Part shown: one piece after another, positions 26,004-35,749 of the stretch
How the letters are laid out: each line of letters begins with the position of its first letter
Position numbering within the stretch: the stretch's first letter is position 1
Assembly: GCA_938005545.1 (NCBI GenBank)
Contig: CALKXV010000009.1
Span: forward strand, 248,001-312,000
Origin: an uncultured Paracoccaceae bacterium
Lineage (GTDB): Bacteria; Pseudomonadota; Alphaproteobacteria; Rhodobacterales; Rhodobacteraceae
Reading direction: 5' to 3'
Length of the DNA: 64,000 nt
Notes under the pieces: generated by a model
Told to the model about the DNA's origin: nothing
What the model saw: only the letters and a program-made list of their open reading frames with translations
The model's database searches: none
Translations under genes and position numbers: made by a program

Positions 26004-26414
26004 ATGTATGCACGTCAAGCGCCTAGTCGCACCAGTGCGGGTAACCGCACACAACGTCGCGGAAATATCGTAGAACGCATAGCCGAAGCACGCGCACAGC
26101 GCGGTGATATCGTCGTTCCAACCGCTCCGAAGCCACCGCAACCACAAGAAATCACACCAGAACTGCCGGCAGAAGAAGAAGCTCTGCCGTACGTGGAATT
26201 GCGGACCGAACTGCGCGACATCATTGCGAGCGATGTTCAAAATAGCGCAAACGAGACGACTGAACCAAATATGACTGCCTCCACTGCGGCCTTGGGGTCT
26301 TACAAGCGCGCGCCTTGGATAATCTGCGTTGCCGCAGCCCTTGCCGTCGCCGCAGCCGTCATTTGGGGCTATGCACCCGACAGCAACACGGTCTGGCTCA
26401 GCACCAGAGTTTAG
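26004..26414 (+). CDS. Hypothetical single-span membrane protein
   Basis: The 136-residue product has a basic N-terminus (MYARQAPSRTSAGNRTQRRG), a Pro/Glu-rich middle, and one membrane segment near the C-terminus (WIICVAAALAVAAAVIWGYA). The upstream 111 bases contain no gene. It converges with hemF across a strong hairpin. I recognise no family; topology suggests a mostly cytoplasmic protein anchored at the C-terminal end. Confidence 0.65.
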   Translation: MYARQAPSRTSAGNRTQRRGNIVERIAEARAQRGDIVVPTAPKPPQPQEITPELPAEEEALPYVELRTELRDIIASDVQNSANETTEPNMTASTAALGSYKRAPWIICVAAALAVAAAVIWGYAPDSNTVWLSTRV

Positions 26415-26423
26415 CCAAAAACC

Positions 26424-26460
26424 AAGGCGCAGGGCGATGACAACACATCGCCTGCGCCTT
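26424..26460. terminator. Bidirectional hairpin terminator
   Basis: AAGGCGCAGGGCGATG pairs with CATCGCCTGCGCCTT across a six-base loop, with one unpaired G. It sits exactly between two convergent genes. The 3' arm ends at the hemF stop codon. Confidence 0.75.
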
Positions 26461-27350
26461 TAGGTCCACTTGGCCAAAGGTGGCAAGCTCATCAGCACCG
26501 CATTGGCATCGTGCCCCGTCTCAAGCCCAAACTTGGTCCCACGGTCATAGACCAGATTGTACTCGGCATAGAGCCCGCGATGCACCAATTGCCTGTCCTT
26601 GTCCGTGTCGTCCCAAGGCGTGTTCCGACGTCGTTCGATCAAAGGCGGATAGGCCGCCAGAAACGCGCGCCCAACGTCTTGCGTAAAGCGAAAATCCGCA
26701 TCCCAATCGCCCGTATTCCAGTCATCAAAGAAAATTCCACCCACGCCCCGTGCCCGGTGCCGATGCGGAATATAGAAATATTCGTCCGCCCATGTCTTCA
26801 GACGAGGATAAATCTCGGCCCCATGCGGATCACAATGAGCCTTCTGGGCGGCATGAAAATCGCCTGTGTCTTCTTCGTATTCAATGCACGGGTTCAAATC
26901 TGACCCACCGCCAAACCACCAGGCGTGCGGTGTCCAGAACATCCGTGTGTTCATGTGGACGGACGGCACATGGGGGTTCTGCAAATGGGCCACCAGTGAA
27001 ATGCCCGATGCCCAAAACCGCGGATCATCAGCCATGCCCGGCACGCCCCGTGCGGCCATCGCCTTTTGCGCGCGTTCGCCCAGCGATCCGAAAACAGCCG
27101 ACACATTCACACCGACCTTTTCGAACACCCGACCACCGCGCATCACGCTCATCAACCCGCCACCGGCGTCCGATCCATCGTCCGATGCGCGCTTGGTTTC
27201 GGTCATCTCGAACCGCCCCGGCGCGAGCCCGGCCATGGGCCCTTCGGTCTGGCTATCTTCAATCGCTTCGAAACAGGCAACAATCTCATCGCGCAGGCTG
27301 CGAAACCAACCACTCGCCTTTGCGCGTTCGTCTTTTAAGTCAGTCGTCAT
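26460..27350 (-). CDS. hemF: Aerobic (oxygen-dependent) coproporphyrinogen III oxidase
   Basis: The 296-residue enzyme makes protoporphyrinogen IX from coproporphyrinogen III using oxygen. Family signatures are GGRVFEKVGVNVSAVFG, PHVPSVHMNTRMFW, WWFGGGSDLNPCI, the HCDPHG-type segment, RARGVGGIFFDDW, and VHRGLYAEYNLVYDRGTKFGL. It starts at ATG 27350 with GAGGA upstream; the open frame continues to 27422. It probably has its own promoter in the 220-base divergent gap to 27574. Confidence 0.96.
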   Translation of the reverse strand: MTTDLKDERAKASGWFRSLRDEIVACFEAIEDSQTEGPMAGLAPGRFEMTETKRASDDGSDAGGGLMSVMRGGRVFEKVGVNVSAVFGSLGERAQKAMAARGVPGMADDPRFWASGISLVAHLQNPHVPSVHMNTRMFWTPHAWWFGGGSDLNPCIEYEEDTGDFHAAQKAHCDPHGAEIYPRLKTWADEYFYIPHRHRARGVGGIFFDDWNTGDWDADFRFTQDVGRAFLAAYPPLIERRRNTPWDDTDKDRQLVHRGLYAEYNLVYDRGTKFGLETGHDANAVLMSLPPLAKWT

Positions 27351-27573
27351 AGGGTCCTCAATTGCTTCGGTAATCTCTGACACAAAACCTGCCCGCTGGG
27401 AAATAGCATTGAGGCAAATCAAGGTTTTGCGAATAATTCACGGTTCGATCACAAGACCCGACGTACTTTCACGGAAACGGCCACAATCATCTAGCCAGCT
27501 CCCAATTCAGATCGTTACGAACGTGCCAGTGACCCTGCGTCAATTTCAGGAACCCGGTTCAAAGGTCTGTCTG

Positions 27574-27846
27574 ATGGATATATTTGGTGAGAGTTTTTTT
27601 CGTGCGATTGGCCTGCTTGGCTTCGGCTTATACGTCACCAATTATGGATTGTTGTCGTCAAGACTCCTCAGCAGCGAAAGCAAATGGTTCTTCGTCAACA
27701 ACACCATCGCCGCTTCGTTGGTGCTGGCCTCGAACTACATCGAGTTCAACCTTGCCTCGGTCATGATCCAGGTCTTCTGGATTTTCATCGGCACAATCGC
27801 CATCCTTCACCGGCGGAATTCAAACCACAACTTGTCGCGGTTCTGA
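27574..27846 (+). CDS. CBU_0592-like small membrane protein
   Basis: The 90-residue product has two or three hydrophobic segments. Its pattern is LGFGLYVTNYGLLSSRLLSS, FFVNNTIAASLVLASNYIEFN, and VMIQVFWIFIGTIAI, which matches the CBU_0592-type small membrane domain. Function is unknown for this family. It is the first gene downstream of the hemF divergent region and precedes ileS by about 140 bases. Confidence 0.7.
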   Translation: MDIFGESFFRAIGLLGFGLYVTNYGLLSSRLLSSESKWFFVNNTIAASLVLASNYIEFNLASVMIQVFWIFIGTIAILHRRNSNHNLSRF

Positions 27847-27989
27847 GGCTTCCCTATAAGGCGGATATGCGCCGTTTCATGACGTCCATACGAATTACCT
27901 GCCCGGCGCTCTGATGAGCGACCGGGTCTTTGGCGTTGAGGTCCTCCGCCACCCCAGAAAATCCGAAAAAACACCCAAGGACACGTCCC

Positions 27990-30893
27990 ATGTGCGCCGA
28001 CACACCCGACTATAAAGACACACTCAATCTGCCCGAAACCGAATTTCCAATGCGGGCTGGCTTGCCAAAACGCGAACCCGACTGGCTGGAAAAATGGGCC
28101 AGGATCGGCATCTATGATCGGCTGCGCGAAAAAACGGGCCGCGAACCCTTCACGCTTCACGACGGCCCGCCCTATGCCAACGGCCATCTGCACATCGGCC
28201 ATGCGTTGAACAAAATCCTGAAAGATATGGTCGTGCGATCCCAACAAATGATGGGCAAAGACGCACGCTACATCCCCGGCTGGGATTGCCACGGTCTGCC
28301 CATCGAATGGAAGATCGAGGAACAATACCGCAAGAAGGGTAAAAACAAAGACGACGTCGATGTCGTTGAATTTCGCCAGGAATGCCGCACATTCGCCGAC
28401 GGCTGGGTCGATGTCCAACGCGAGGAATTCAAACGCTTGGGCGTGACCGGCAACTGGGCCGATCCTTACCTGACGATGAACTTCCACGCCGAACGCGTGA
28501 TCGCGGCTGAATTCCAGAAATTCCTGATGAACGGCACGCTTTATCAGGGCTCCAAGCCCGTCATGTGGTCGCCCATCGAACAAACAGCCCTCGCCGAAGC
28601 CGAGGTCGAATACCACGACAAGGAAAGCTTCACTGTTTGGGTGAAATTCCGAGTGAATGAAACATCCGATGACCGTCTGAAAAACGCTCAAGTCGTCATC
28701 TGGACAACCACCCCTTGGACAATCCCATCCAACAAAGCCGTCGTTTACGGTTCAGATTTCTCCTACGGTCTTTACGAAATCACGGGCCGCCCCGAAGAGT
28801 GCTGGCTCTCCATCGGCGACAGATACATCCTCGCCGACAAACTCGCCGACGACGTCCTGACCCGCGCGCGCCTTGACGACACTATGTATCGCCGCCTTGG
28901 TGACGTAGATCCAAGCACAATCAATGGCCTAAAACACCCGCTCGCCGGTGCAGACGGCGCAAACGGCGAATGGGACGACATCCGCGATTTCCGCGCCGCC
29001 GACTTTGTCACCGACGACGAAGGCACCGGTTTCGTCCACTGCGCCCCGTCCCACGGGATGGAGGAGTACGAGCTCTACCGTGACCTCAACATGCTGAGCC
29101 AGGTCATCACCTACAACGTGATGGACGACGGGTCGTTCCGCAAAGACCTTCCCTTCTTCGGCGGCACATACATCCTGTCGCGCAAGGGCGGCGAAGGCGA
29201 CGCGAACAAGGCCGTCATCGACAAACTGACCGAAGTCGGCGGCCTTCTGGCCCGTGGCAAGATCAAGCACAGCTATCCGCACAGCTGGCGCTCAAAAGCC
29301 CCGATCATCTATCGCAACACCCCACAATGGTTCGCCGCAATCGACCAAGCCGTCGGCGACGGCCAAGACACCCACGGCACAACCATCCGTGAACGGGCGC
29401 TCACCGAAATCGACAACGTCAAATGGACGCCGCCGTCGGGGCGCAACCGCCTGCACTCCATGATGGAACAACGCCCCGACTGGGTTCTGTCACGCCAACG
29501 TGCTTGGGGCGTGCCGCTCACCTGTTTCGTCAAAAAAGGCGCGATGCCCACCGACGATGACTTCCTGCTCAGAAACGAAACCGTCAACCAACGCATCCTC
29601 GACGCCTTCGAAACCGAAGGCGCCGACGCATGGTACAAGGACGGCGCAAAAGAACGTTTCCTCGGCAATGACGTCCCCCACGACGATTACGAGCAAATCT
29701 TCGACATCCTCGACGTCTGGTTCGATTCCGGTTCGACCCACGCCTTCGTCCTGCGCGACCGGGATGACGGAAGCGAAGACGGCGTCGCCGATCTCTACCT
29801 CGAAGGCACCGACCAACACCGCGGCTGGTTCCATTCATCGCTCCTCCAATCCTGCGGCACCAACGGTCGCGCGCCCTATCGCGGTGTGCTGACCCATGGC
29901 TTCACGCTCGACGAAAAGGGTGTAAAAATGTCCAAATCCTTGGGCAATACCATCGTGCCCGAGCAAGTCGTCAAACAATACGGCGCTGACATCCTGCGCC
30001 TTTGGGTCGCGCAAACCGACTATACCGGTGACCAGCGCATCGGCCCCGAAATCCTCAAAGGCACGGCCGACAGCTATCGTCGCCTGCGCAACACCATGCG
30101 CTTCATCCTCGGCAATCTCGCCGATTTCTCGGACGCTGAACGCGTCGCCGAAGCCGATATGCCGGAACTCGAACGCTGGGTGCTTCACCGCATGACCGAG
30201 GTGGATGCCGCCGTTCGCAAAGGCTACGCCGCTTACGATTTTCAAGGCGTCTTCCGCGAAGTTTTCGACTTCGCCAATGCCGATCTGTCGTCCTTCTACT
30301 TCGATATCCGCAAGGACACGCTTTATTGCGACGGCGACACCAGCTTGGATCGCCGCGCGGCCCGGACCGCGCTTGATCTTCTGTTCCACCGGCTCACAAC
30401 CTGGCTCGCGCCCGTCCTTGTCTTCACCATGGAGGAAGTTTGGCTCGAACGCTTCCCCGGCGACGACAGCTCGATCCATCTGACAGACATGCCCGAAACG
30501 CCCAATTCGTGGGCCAATGCGCCGCTGGCAGAAAAATGGGACACCATTCGAAAAACCCGCCGCGTCGTCACCGCCGCGCTCGAAATTCAGCGCCGCGACA
30601 AGGTGATCGGTGCTTCTCTGGAAGCCGCGCCCGTGGTCTATATCACTGACGCGGGCACAATTGATGCGCTAAACACCGTGAACTTCGCTGATATCTGCAT
30701 CACCTCGGGCATCACGATCACCGATGACCAACCCCCAGCCGACGCGTTCACACTTCCTGAAACCGATGGCATCGCCGTTGTTTTTCAAAACGCATCGGGC
30801 GAAAAATGCGGCCGTTGCTGGAAGCTTTTGCCGGATGTCGGAACCCACAAACACCCCGGCACCTGCGAACGATGCAATGGCGCACTTGGCTAG
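27990..30893 (+). CDS. ileS: Isoleucyl-tRNA synthetase
   Basis: The 967-residue class I synthetase charges tRNA-Ile. It shows the HIGH motif at 68-71 (PYANGHLHIGHALNKI), the WDCHGLPIEWKIE segment, and the editing-domain WTTTPWTIPSNKAV. The class signature KMSKS is at about 646-650 (VKMSKSLGN). The C-terminal zinc motif is CGRCW...CERC. The start at ATG 27990 matches the family; the frame is open further upstream. The layout follows the common bacterial (IleS1-like) type with the C-terminal zinc site. Confidence 0.97.
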   Translation: MCADTPDYKDTLNLPETEFPMRAGLPKREPDWLEKWARIGIYDRLREKTGREPFTLHDGPPYANGHLHIGHALNKILKDMVVRSQQMMGKDARYIPGWDCHGLPIEWKIEEQYRKKGKNKDDVDVVEFRQECRTFADGWVDVQREEFKRLGVTGNWADPYLTMNFHAERVIAAEFQKFLMNGTLYQGSKPVMWSPIEQTALAEAEVEYHDKESFTVWVKFRVNETSDDRLKNAQVVIWTTTPWTIPSNKAVVYGSDFSYGLYEITGRPEECWLSIGDRYILADKLADDVLTRARLDDTMYRRLGDVDPSTINGLKHPLAGADGANGEWDDIRDFRAADFVTDDEGTGFVHCAPSHGMEEYELYRDLNMLSQVITYNVMDDGSFRKDLPFFGGTYILSRKGGEGDANKAVIDKLTEVGGLLARGKIKHSYPHSWRSKAPIIYRNTPQWFAAIDQAVGDGQDTHGTTIRERALTEIDNVKWTPPSGRNRLHSMMEQRPDWVLSRQRAWGVPLTCFVKKGAMPTDDDFLLRNETVNQRILDAFETEGADAWYKDGAKERFLGNDVPHDDYEQIFDILDVWFDSGSTHAFVLRDRDDGSEDGVADLYLEGTDQHRGWFHSSLLQSCGTNGRAPYRGVLTHGFTLDEKGVKMSKSLGNTIVPEQVVKQYGADILRLWVAQTDYTGDQRIGPEILKGTADSYRRLRNTMRFILGNLADFSDAERVAEADMPELERWVLHRMTEVDAAVRKGYAAYDFQGVFREVFDFANADLSSFYFDIRKDTLYCDGDTSLDRRAARTALDLLFHRLTTWLAPVLVFTMEEVWLERFPGDDSSIHLTDMPETPNSWANAPLAEKWDTIRKTRRVVTAALEIQRRDKVIGASLEAAPVVYITDAGTIDALNTVNFADICITSGITITDDQPPADAFTLPETDGIAVVFQNASGEKCGRCWKLLPDVGTHKHPGTCERCNGALG

Positions 30894-30972
30894 GTCTCAA
30901 CACCTGTGATCGCTACCCATTGGGACCGCAGATTTTCTCAAAGGATCGCGGTCCTGACGCATATCTGAGGTG

Positions 30973-30991
30973 ATGGGCCCAAATGGCCCAT
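30973..30991 (+). terminator. Possible hairpin after ileS
   Basis: ATGGGCC and GGCCCAT form a seven-base stem with a five-base loop, 79 bases after the ileS stop. The T tract after it is poor, so termination strength is uncertain. Confidence 0.35.
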
Positions 30992-31058
30992 TGTTAGTTC
31001 GCCAAAAGGCGCGCATCCCCATGGCAAGAACATTCAACAATCTGAACAGGAGAAGACT

Positions 31059-31289
31059 ATGGGACTAGGCGATATGTTAGGCAAAGCAGCTGGCGCACTT
31101 GGCGGTGGCGAATTTGATTTTGCATCCAAAATGGGCGAACTCGGTGTTGATCCCTCCATGCTGCAAGGGCTGGATATTGACGCTGCGAAATCAATGATCG
31201 AGGAAAAAGGGTTCGACCTTTCCATGCTCGACAGCCTCGGTTTGAACATTGACGACCTGATCGCGAAATTCACAGGCGGCGGTGCGTAA
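31059..31289 (+). CDS. Small Gly/Leu/Asp-rich protein, 76 residues
   Basis: AGGAG seven bases before the ATG supports expression. The product (MGLGDMLGKAAGALGGG...DLIAKFTGGGA) is acidic and helical in pattern. It repeats an amphipathic theme: VDPSMLQGLDIDAAKSMIEE, then FDLSMLDSLGLNIDDLI. It has no signal peptide. I do not recognise a family. It stands alone between ileS and the DNA-repair methyltransferase. Confidence 0.7.
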   Translation: MGLGDMLGKAAGALGGGEFDFASKMGELGVDPSMLQGLDIDAAKSMIEEKGFDLSMLDSLGLNIDDLIAKFTGGGA

Positions 31290-31413
31290 CAGCCAAAGAT
31301 AGCAATGGCGAAAGGCGGGGCATTTTGCGTCGCCTTTTGTCTTAACATCGCATTTACAAAGATGACCGAACGCCCGGATCTGACGGCTGTTCCCGGCAAA
31401 CGCCCCCCAAACC

Positions 31414-31457
31414 ACCGACGCAATACCGACGTGATACCGACGCAATACCGACGTGGT
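31414..31457. repeat. Four 11-bp tandem repeats
   Basis: Four adjacent 11-base units alternate ACCGACGCAAT and ACCGACGTGAT (the last ends GGT). They lie in the 279-base gap between the 76-residue gene and the alkyl-DNA repair gene. The 11-base period puts each copy roughly on the same helix face. Confidence 0.9.
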
Positions 31458-31568
31458 GATTTCGCCGGTTTTCTTGAGAAGTAGGCCGTTAACGCCACAG
31501 CTTCCATCAACGCAACACCGATGGAACGTACGTTGCATTAACGCGTTTTTCCCGCCACGTTTGCGAAC

Positions 31569-32021
31569 ATGGCAACCTTGACCACAAACAGCCCTTTGGG
31601 CCCGCTTACCCTGACGGAAGGGAACGGCGCGATCACCCACCTCGACTGGGGCGGCAACGGCACTGATCAAACCCCGCTTTTGACGCAGGCAATTGGTCAG
31701 CTCGAAGAATATTTCAACGGCGAACGCACCGAATTCACCTTGCCCCTGTCGCCCAAGGCCACCGCATCTCAACAGCGCTTTCTCGACGCGTTGATCGCCA
31801 TTCCCTATGGTGAAACAAGAACTTACGGCGAGATGGCCAAAACCTTGGGTATCTCGGCGCAAGCGGCGGGCCAATCCTGTGGTGCCAACCCCATCGCCAT
31901 CCTCATTCCCTGTCACCGCGTCACGGGAACCGGCAATCTGGGCGGTTTCTCTGCCCCGGATGGGATCGAGAAAAAAGTGGCGCTCCTAAAGCTCGAAGGT
32001 GCCGCCTCTCTCCTGATCTGA
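31569..32021 (+). CDS. Methylated-DNA--protein-cysteine S-methyltransferase (Ogt type)
   Basis: The 150-residue suicide repair protein takes alkyl groups from O6-alkylguanine. It has the acceptor cysteine in IPCHRVTGTGNLGGF, the RTYGEMAKTLGISAQA helix-turn-helix, and the small N-terminal domain. The N-terminal domain is short, as in Ogt-type members without the Ada regulatory part. It starts about 110 bases after the 11-bp repeat array, which might include its promoter region. Confidence 0.92.
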   Translation: MATLTTNSPLGPLTLTEGNGAITHLDWGGNGTDQTPLLTQAIGQLEEYFNGERTEFTLPLSPKATASQQRFLDALIAIPYGETRTYGEMAKTLGISAQAAGQSCGANPIAILIPCHRVTGTGNLGGFSAPDGIEKKVALLKLEGAASLLI

Positions 32022-32160
32022 GCTTGCGGAACACCGGCCAGAATTTCAAAAGTGACGCAAAGGAAACCGTCGCTTCATTTTGGAAATCCGTCGAACGTGC
32101 TCCACATCGCCCACAAAACACTTTAAACTCAATCCAAGACAGGCAAACAACGGACATCCC

Positions 32161-34287
32161 ATGAGCGGGCCGCGCAGAAAACGCCCCTCCTTGGTCGCTG
32201 AGAAACGTGGCTCGGGCAAAACAAAGACCAAACCGCGTTCCAAAAAACGGGCTGCGAAGCCAAAGGCACGTCCGCGCAATCCGCTCGTCTGGATGATGCG
32301 CGCGATCATGCGGATGATCTGGAGCATCGGCTGGCGGATCTCCGTTCTTGCGACGTTGGTGCTTGTTGGCATCATTTTGTTCTACACAGCAACGCTTCCA
32401 CCGGTCACCGCCCTGTTGGATGGCCGTTCGCGCGGGTCAGTCACGCTGCTCGACAGGGACGGTTCGATCTTTGCGTGGCGCGGCGAACAGTTCGGCGGGC
32501 AAATCACCGCCGAAACGGTGTCACCCTATCTGAAGAACGCCGTTGTCGCGACCGAAGACAAGCGTTTTTATGGCCACTTTGGTCTGTCACCCCGCGGCAT
32601 CGCCAGTGCCGTCCGCATCAACCTCAGCGAAGGGCGCGGCCCCTTATCTGGCCATGGTGGGTCAACCATTAGCCAACAGACCGCCAAGCTTCTTTGCCTT
32701 GGCACGGTGTATGATCCGGGCAGCGGTTTGTCGGAGGCCGAGTTCGAAGCCGATTGCCGGCGCACAACCCTTGTTCGTAAGATTAAAGAAGCGCTTTACG
32801 CCGTCGCGATGGAGGTTCGTTACTCTAAGAACGACATCCTGACGATCTATCTCAACCGCGCCTACCTTGGCGCTGGTGCACGTGGGTTTGAGGCTGCGGC
32901 CCAACGTTATTTCGGGATTTCCGCGAACGAGGTTCTGCCTGCCGAAGCCGCTATGCTGGCCGGGCTGCTGAAGGCCCCAAGCCGCTATGCCCCTACTGCC
33001 AACCTGCAACGAAGCCGTGATCGCGCCGCGACGATCATTCGTCTGATGCAAGACCAAGGGTATCTTTCAAACACCGAAGCCGAAGATGCGCGCCAGCGCC
33101 CTGCCGAACTTTCGGCAGCCGCAGAAGCCCGCGCTGGCGGGTATTTCGCTGATTGGGTGATGGAAGCGGGCCCGAATTTCCTGACCGACGACACCACCGA
33201 AGACGTCATTATTCGCACGACTTTCGATCAGCGTATCCAAACCGCTGCCGAAGACGCGCTACAGTTTATCTTTGACAACAAGGTGCGCAAGGGTTCGGAA
33301 GCGCAAGCGGCCATTGTCGTGATGAGCGCCGACGGAGCGGTCCGGGCCATGGTCGGTGGACGCAAATTCAAAGGCGTTGCTGGCCAGTTCAACCGGGCAA
33401 TTCAAGCCAAACGGCAAACCGGTTCAGCCTTCAAGCCCTTCGTTTATGGCGCGGCTCTTGACCTTGGCTATGAACCAAATGCTTTGGTCACTGACGAACC
33501 CTTTTGCTGGGACGTTCCCGGTTCAGGTGAATGGTGTCCGACAAGCCCCAGCGGAAAATATAAGGGCCAAGTCACTCTGACGCAGGCTTTGGCTCTTTCT
33601 CTGAATGTCCCTGCCGTCAAAGTTTTCGACCGTGTGGGACGCGAAGCGGTCGCGAACATCGCAACAGACTTCGGCATCGAGAGCGATTTAGCCGTTGGCC
33701 CAGCGCTTGCACTTGGTACTTCGGAATCAACGCTTTTGGAAATGACCGGTGCCTATGCCGGCATCCTGAACGGCGGTTCGTCAGTTGAACCTTACGGATT
33801 GGTTCAACTGAATATCAAAGGCGACAGTACACCGGTTCTAGAGCAAACTGGCGGGATCGGCGAACGGGTTATTTCCGACACCGCCGCCAAAAACCTGATC
33901 TTCATGATGAACCAAGTGGTCGAAGCAGGCACCGGCGGGCGCGCGCGCCTGCAAGGGCGACAGGCGGCAGGTAAAACCGGCACCACCCAAGCCGCTCGTG
34001 ACGCATGGTTCATCGGCTTCACGGCGGATTACGTGGCAGGTGTCTGGATGGGATACGATGACAACACACCGCTCACCGGGGTAAACGGCGGCGGTCTACC
34101 GGCGGAAATCTGGCGCGAAACGATGGAACGTGTTCACGTCGACACCCCGGCGCGCCCCTTGCCAATGGCCGAGCCTGCCCGCGTGGCCGTCAAACCAAAG
34201 GCAACCGAACGCCGCCGGCCCAGTTCAGGCGGCAGCAACACAGAACGCGTGATCATCAACATCCTTGAGGAATTGTTCGGACGCTAA
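32161..34287 (+). CDS. Class A penicillin-binding protein (PBP1A type)
   Basis: The 708-residue bifunctional enzyme polymerises and crosslinks peptidoglycan. A basic cytoplasmic tail (1-50, Lys/Arg rich) precedes one membrane segment (about 58-80). The glycosyltransferase domain has ATEDKRFYGHFG (catalytic Glu), GGSTISQQTAKLL and IYLNRAYLGAGARGFEAAA. The transpeptidase domain has SAFK in RQTGSAFKPFVYG, SLN in ALSLNVPAV, and KTG in GKTGTTQAARDAWF. It starts at ATG 32161 and its end overlaps the convergent GNAT gene by four bases. Confidence 0.94.
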   Translation: MSGPRRKRPSLVAEKRGSGKTKTKPRSKKRAAKPKARPRNPLVWMMRAIMRMIWSIGWRISVLATLVLVGIILFYTATLPPVTALLDGRSRGSVTLLDRDGSIFAWRGEQFGGQITAETVSPYLKNAVVATEDKRFYGHFGLSPRGIASAVRINLSEGRGPLSGHGGSTISQQTAKLLCLGTVYDPGSGLSEAEFEADCRRTTLVRKIKEALYAVAMEVRYSKNDILTIYLNRAYLGAGARGFEAAAQRYFGISANEVLPAEAAMLAGLLKAPSRYAPTANLQRSRDRAATIIRLMQDQGYLSNTEAEDARQRPAELSAAAEARAGGYFADWVMEAGPNFLTDDTTEDVIIRTTFDQRIQTAAEDALQFIFDNKVRKGSEAQAAIVVMSADGAVRAMVGGRKFKGVAGQFNRAIQAKRQTGSAFKPFVYGAALDLGYEPNALVTDEPFCWDVPGSGEWCPTSPSGKYKGQVTLTQALALSLNVPAVKVFDRVGREAVANIATDFGIESDLAVGPALALGTSESTLLEMTGAYAGILNGGSSVEPYGLVQLNIKGDSTPVLEQTGGIGERVISDTAAKNLIFMMNQVVEAGTGGRARLQGRQAAGKTGTTQAARDAWFIGFTADYVAGVWMGYDDNTPLTGVNGGGLPAEIWRETMERVHVDTPARPLPMAEPARVAVKPKATERRRPSSGGSNTERVIINILEELFGR

Positions 34288-34748
34288 GTATCCGTGGCTC
34301 CAATGAATTTTTTGAAACCCACATGGCTTTGTTCATAGCCAAGCCGGCGATAAAACTCATGTGCCCGATCCCGCATCACATTTGAGCTGAATTGCAGAAG
34401 ACCCGCGCCACGCTTGCGCGCACGTTGTTCGGCATCTTCCATCAAGGCGTTCCCCAGACCTTGGCCCCGCACTTGCGACGCCACGCGAACACCTTCAATC
34501 TGGGCCCGGCGCATGGCCATTAGAGAGAGCCCCGTGAACAACGTCAGTTGATAGACAGCCACGATCTCACCTTTGACTTCCCCGACGACCAGAGTGTTGT
34601 TGGCTTCTTCTTGCATGGTGTGAAATGCCGCAAGATAGGCCGGATCACCAAGTGTCTCGCGCCCTTTGCCCAAGTCGTCATCGGCAAGCATTGCGACAAT
34701 GGCGGGAACATCCCCGGCTTTTGCCTCGCGAAAGGTGATCTTGGTCAT
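34284..34748 (-). CDS. GNAT-family N-acetyltransferase
   Basis: The 154-residue protein shows the GNAT fold. [21 protein letters not shown] is its first strand-helix. The acetyl-CoA loop is in [22 protein letters not shown], and the C-terminal strand has [19 protein letters not shown]. The substrate is not predictable. It overlaps trpF by four bases (ATGA) and is the last gene of the ihfB-lapA-trpF run. Confidence 0.9.
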   Translation of the reverse strand: MTKITFREAKAGDVPAIVAMLADDDLGKGRETLGDPAYLAAFHTMQEEANNTLVVGEVKGEIVAVYQLTLFTGLSLMAMRRAQIEGVRVASQVRGQGLGNALMEDAEQRARKRGAGLLQFSSNVMRDRAHEFYRRLGYEQSHVGFKKFIGATDT

Positions 34749-35383
34749 GCGTTCGCCAGAAAGCGCGCGATCAGTGCGTTGTCTTTCCGCCCCGGCGCAG
34801 TTTCAACACCCGACGACACATCAACCTGACGTGCACCCGTCAGCGCGATGGCTTCGGCCACGTTGTCAGGCGTCAACCCGCCTGCCAGCATCCAAGGCGA
34901 GCCCCAGCGGCGATTTGCAATAAGGCGCCAGTCAAACGACACCCCGTTCCCACCTGGCAGATCGCCAGTCTTTGGGGGTTTGGCATCGATAAGAAGCTGG
35001 TCTGCCACGCCCGAATAAAGATCAATCTTGGCCACGTCACTGGCATCAGAAACGCCAATCGCCTTCATCACCGGCAGCCCGAATTTTGCCCGAACGTCTG
35101 ACACGCGTTCCGGTGTTTCGTTCCCGTGAAGCTGCAACATATCCAGCGAAACGACATCTGTGATTTGTTCCAATGCTGCGTCGCTTGCATCCACTGTCAG
35201 CGCAACTTTGGCGATGCCGGGCGGCACCGCGATGGCTAGGGCGCGCGCGGTCTCAATCGACACATTCCGTGGGGATTTTTCGAAGAACACAAAGCCAACA
35301 TAGCCCGCCCCGCCCAGACACGCGGCATGGACGCTGGTAGCGTTGGAAAGTCCGCAGATTTTTACGCGTGTGTTTGGGGCCAT
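34745..35383 (-). CDS. trpF: Phosphoribosylanthranilate isomerase
   Basis: The 212-residue TIM-barrel enzyme catalyses the third step from chorismate to tryptophan. It has [15 protein letters not shown] (catalytic Cys), [46 protein letters not shown] and the C-terminal [15 protein letters not shown] (catalytic Asp). It lies 21 bases after lapA. In related genomes trpB often comes next; here a GNAT gene does, so trpB must be elsewhere. Confidence 0.95.
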   Translation of the reverse strand: MAPNTRVKICGLSNATSVHAACLGGAGYVGFVFFEKSPRNVSIETARALAIAVPPGIAKVALTVDASDAALEQITDVVSLDMLQLHGNETPERVSDVRAKFGLPVMKAIGVSDASDVAKIDLYSGVADQLLIDAKPPKTGDLPGGNGVSFDWRLIANRRWGSPWMLAGGLTPDNVAEAIALTGARQVDVSSGVETAPGRKDNALIARFLANA

Positions 35384-35404
35384 AGGCCGGGTGTAGCGCT
35401 TCGC

Positions 35405-35749
35405 CTAGCGACCCTCAAGCAGGGCCAGCACATCATCACCATCATCCGCAGAAGGAGCGACAGCTTTCACCTGCTTTTCCAAACGCTGACGTTCCTTGGT
35501 TTCGGTTGCGGCAACAACCCGGTGTTTGTGTTCACGCACCCATTCCAACAAGTATCCAAGCACTGCGCCCACGAACATTGCAACAAAGAGTATGAAGAAC
35601 ACCGGTAAAGTAATTTCCCAGTTCAAACCCAAAAGATCCGAAAGCTCGTTCGGCAAAAGCCGAACGGTCAGCGGGTCACGGTTTGCCATGGCAAGCACAA
35701 TCAACGCGATGGCGACCACGGCAAGAACGATTAGTCGAATAAAACGCAT
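35405..35749 (-). CDS. LapA-domain (DUF1049) membrane protein
   Basis: The 114-residue protein has two membrane segments (LIVLAVVAIALIVLAMANR and the hydrophobic stretch with FFILFVAMFVGAVLGYLLEW). A charged cytoplasmic tail with coiled-coil character follows. This is the LapA layout; in enteric bacteria LapA takes part in lipopolysaccharide assembly control. Its ATG overlaps the ihfB stop by one base, so they are coupled. Confidence 0.85.
   Translation of the reverse strand: MRFIRLIVLAVVAIALIVLAMANRDPLTVRLLPNELSDLLGLNWEITLPVFFILFVAMFVGAVLGYLLEWVREHKHRVVAATETKERQRLEKQVKAVAPSADDGDDVLALLEGR

Noticed and set aside
29835-30479. 214-codon minus-strand frame inside ileS
   Set aside because: Antisense of conserved synthetase sequence; no independent support.
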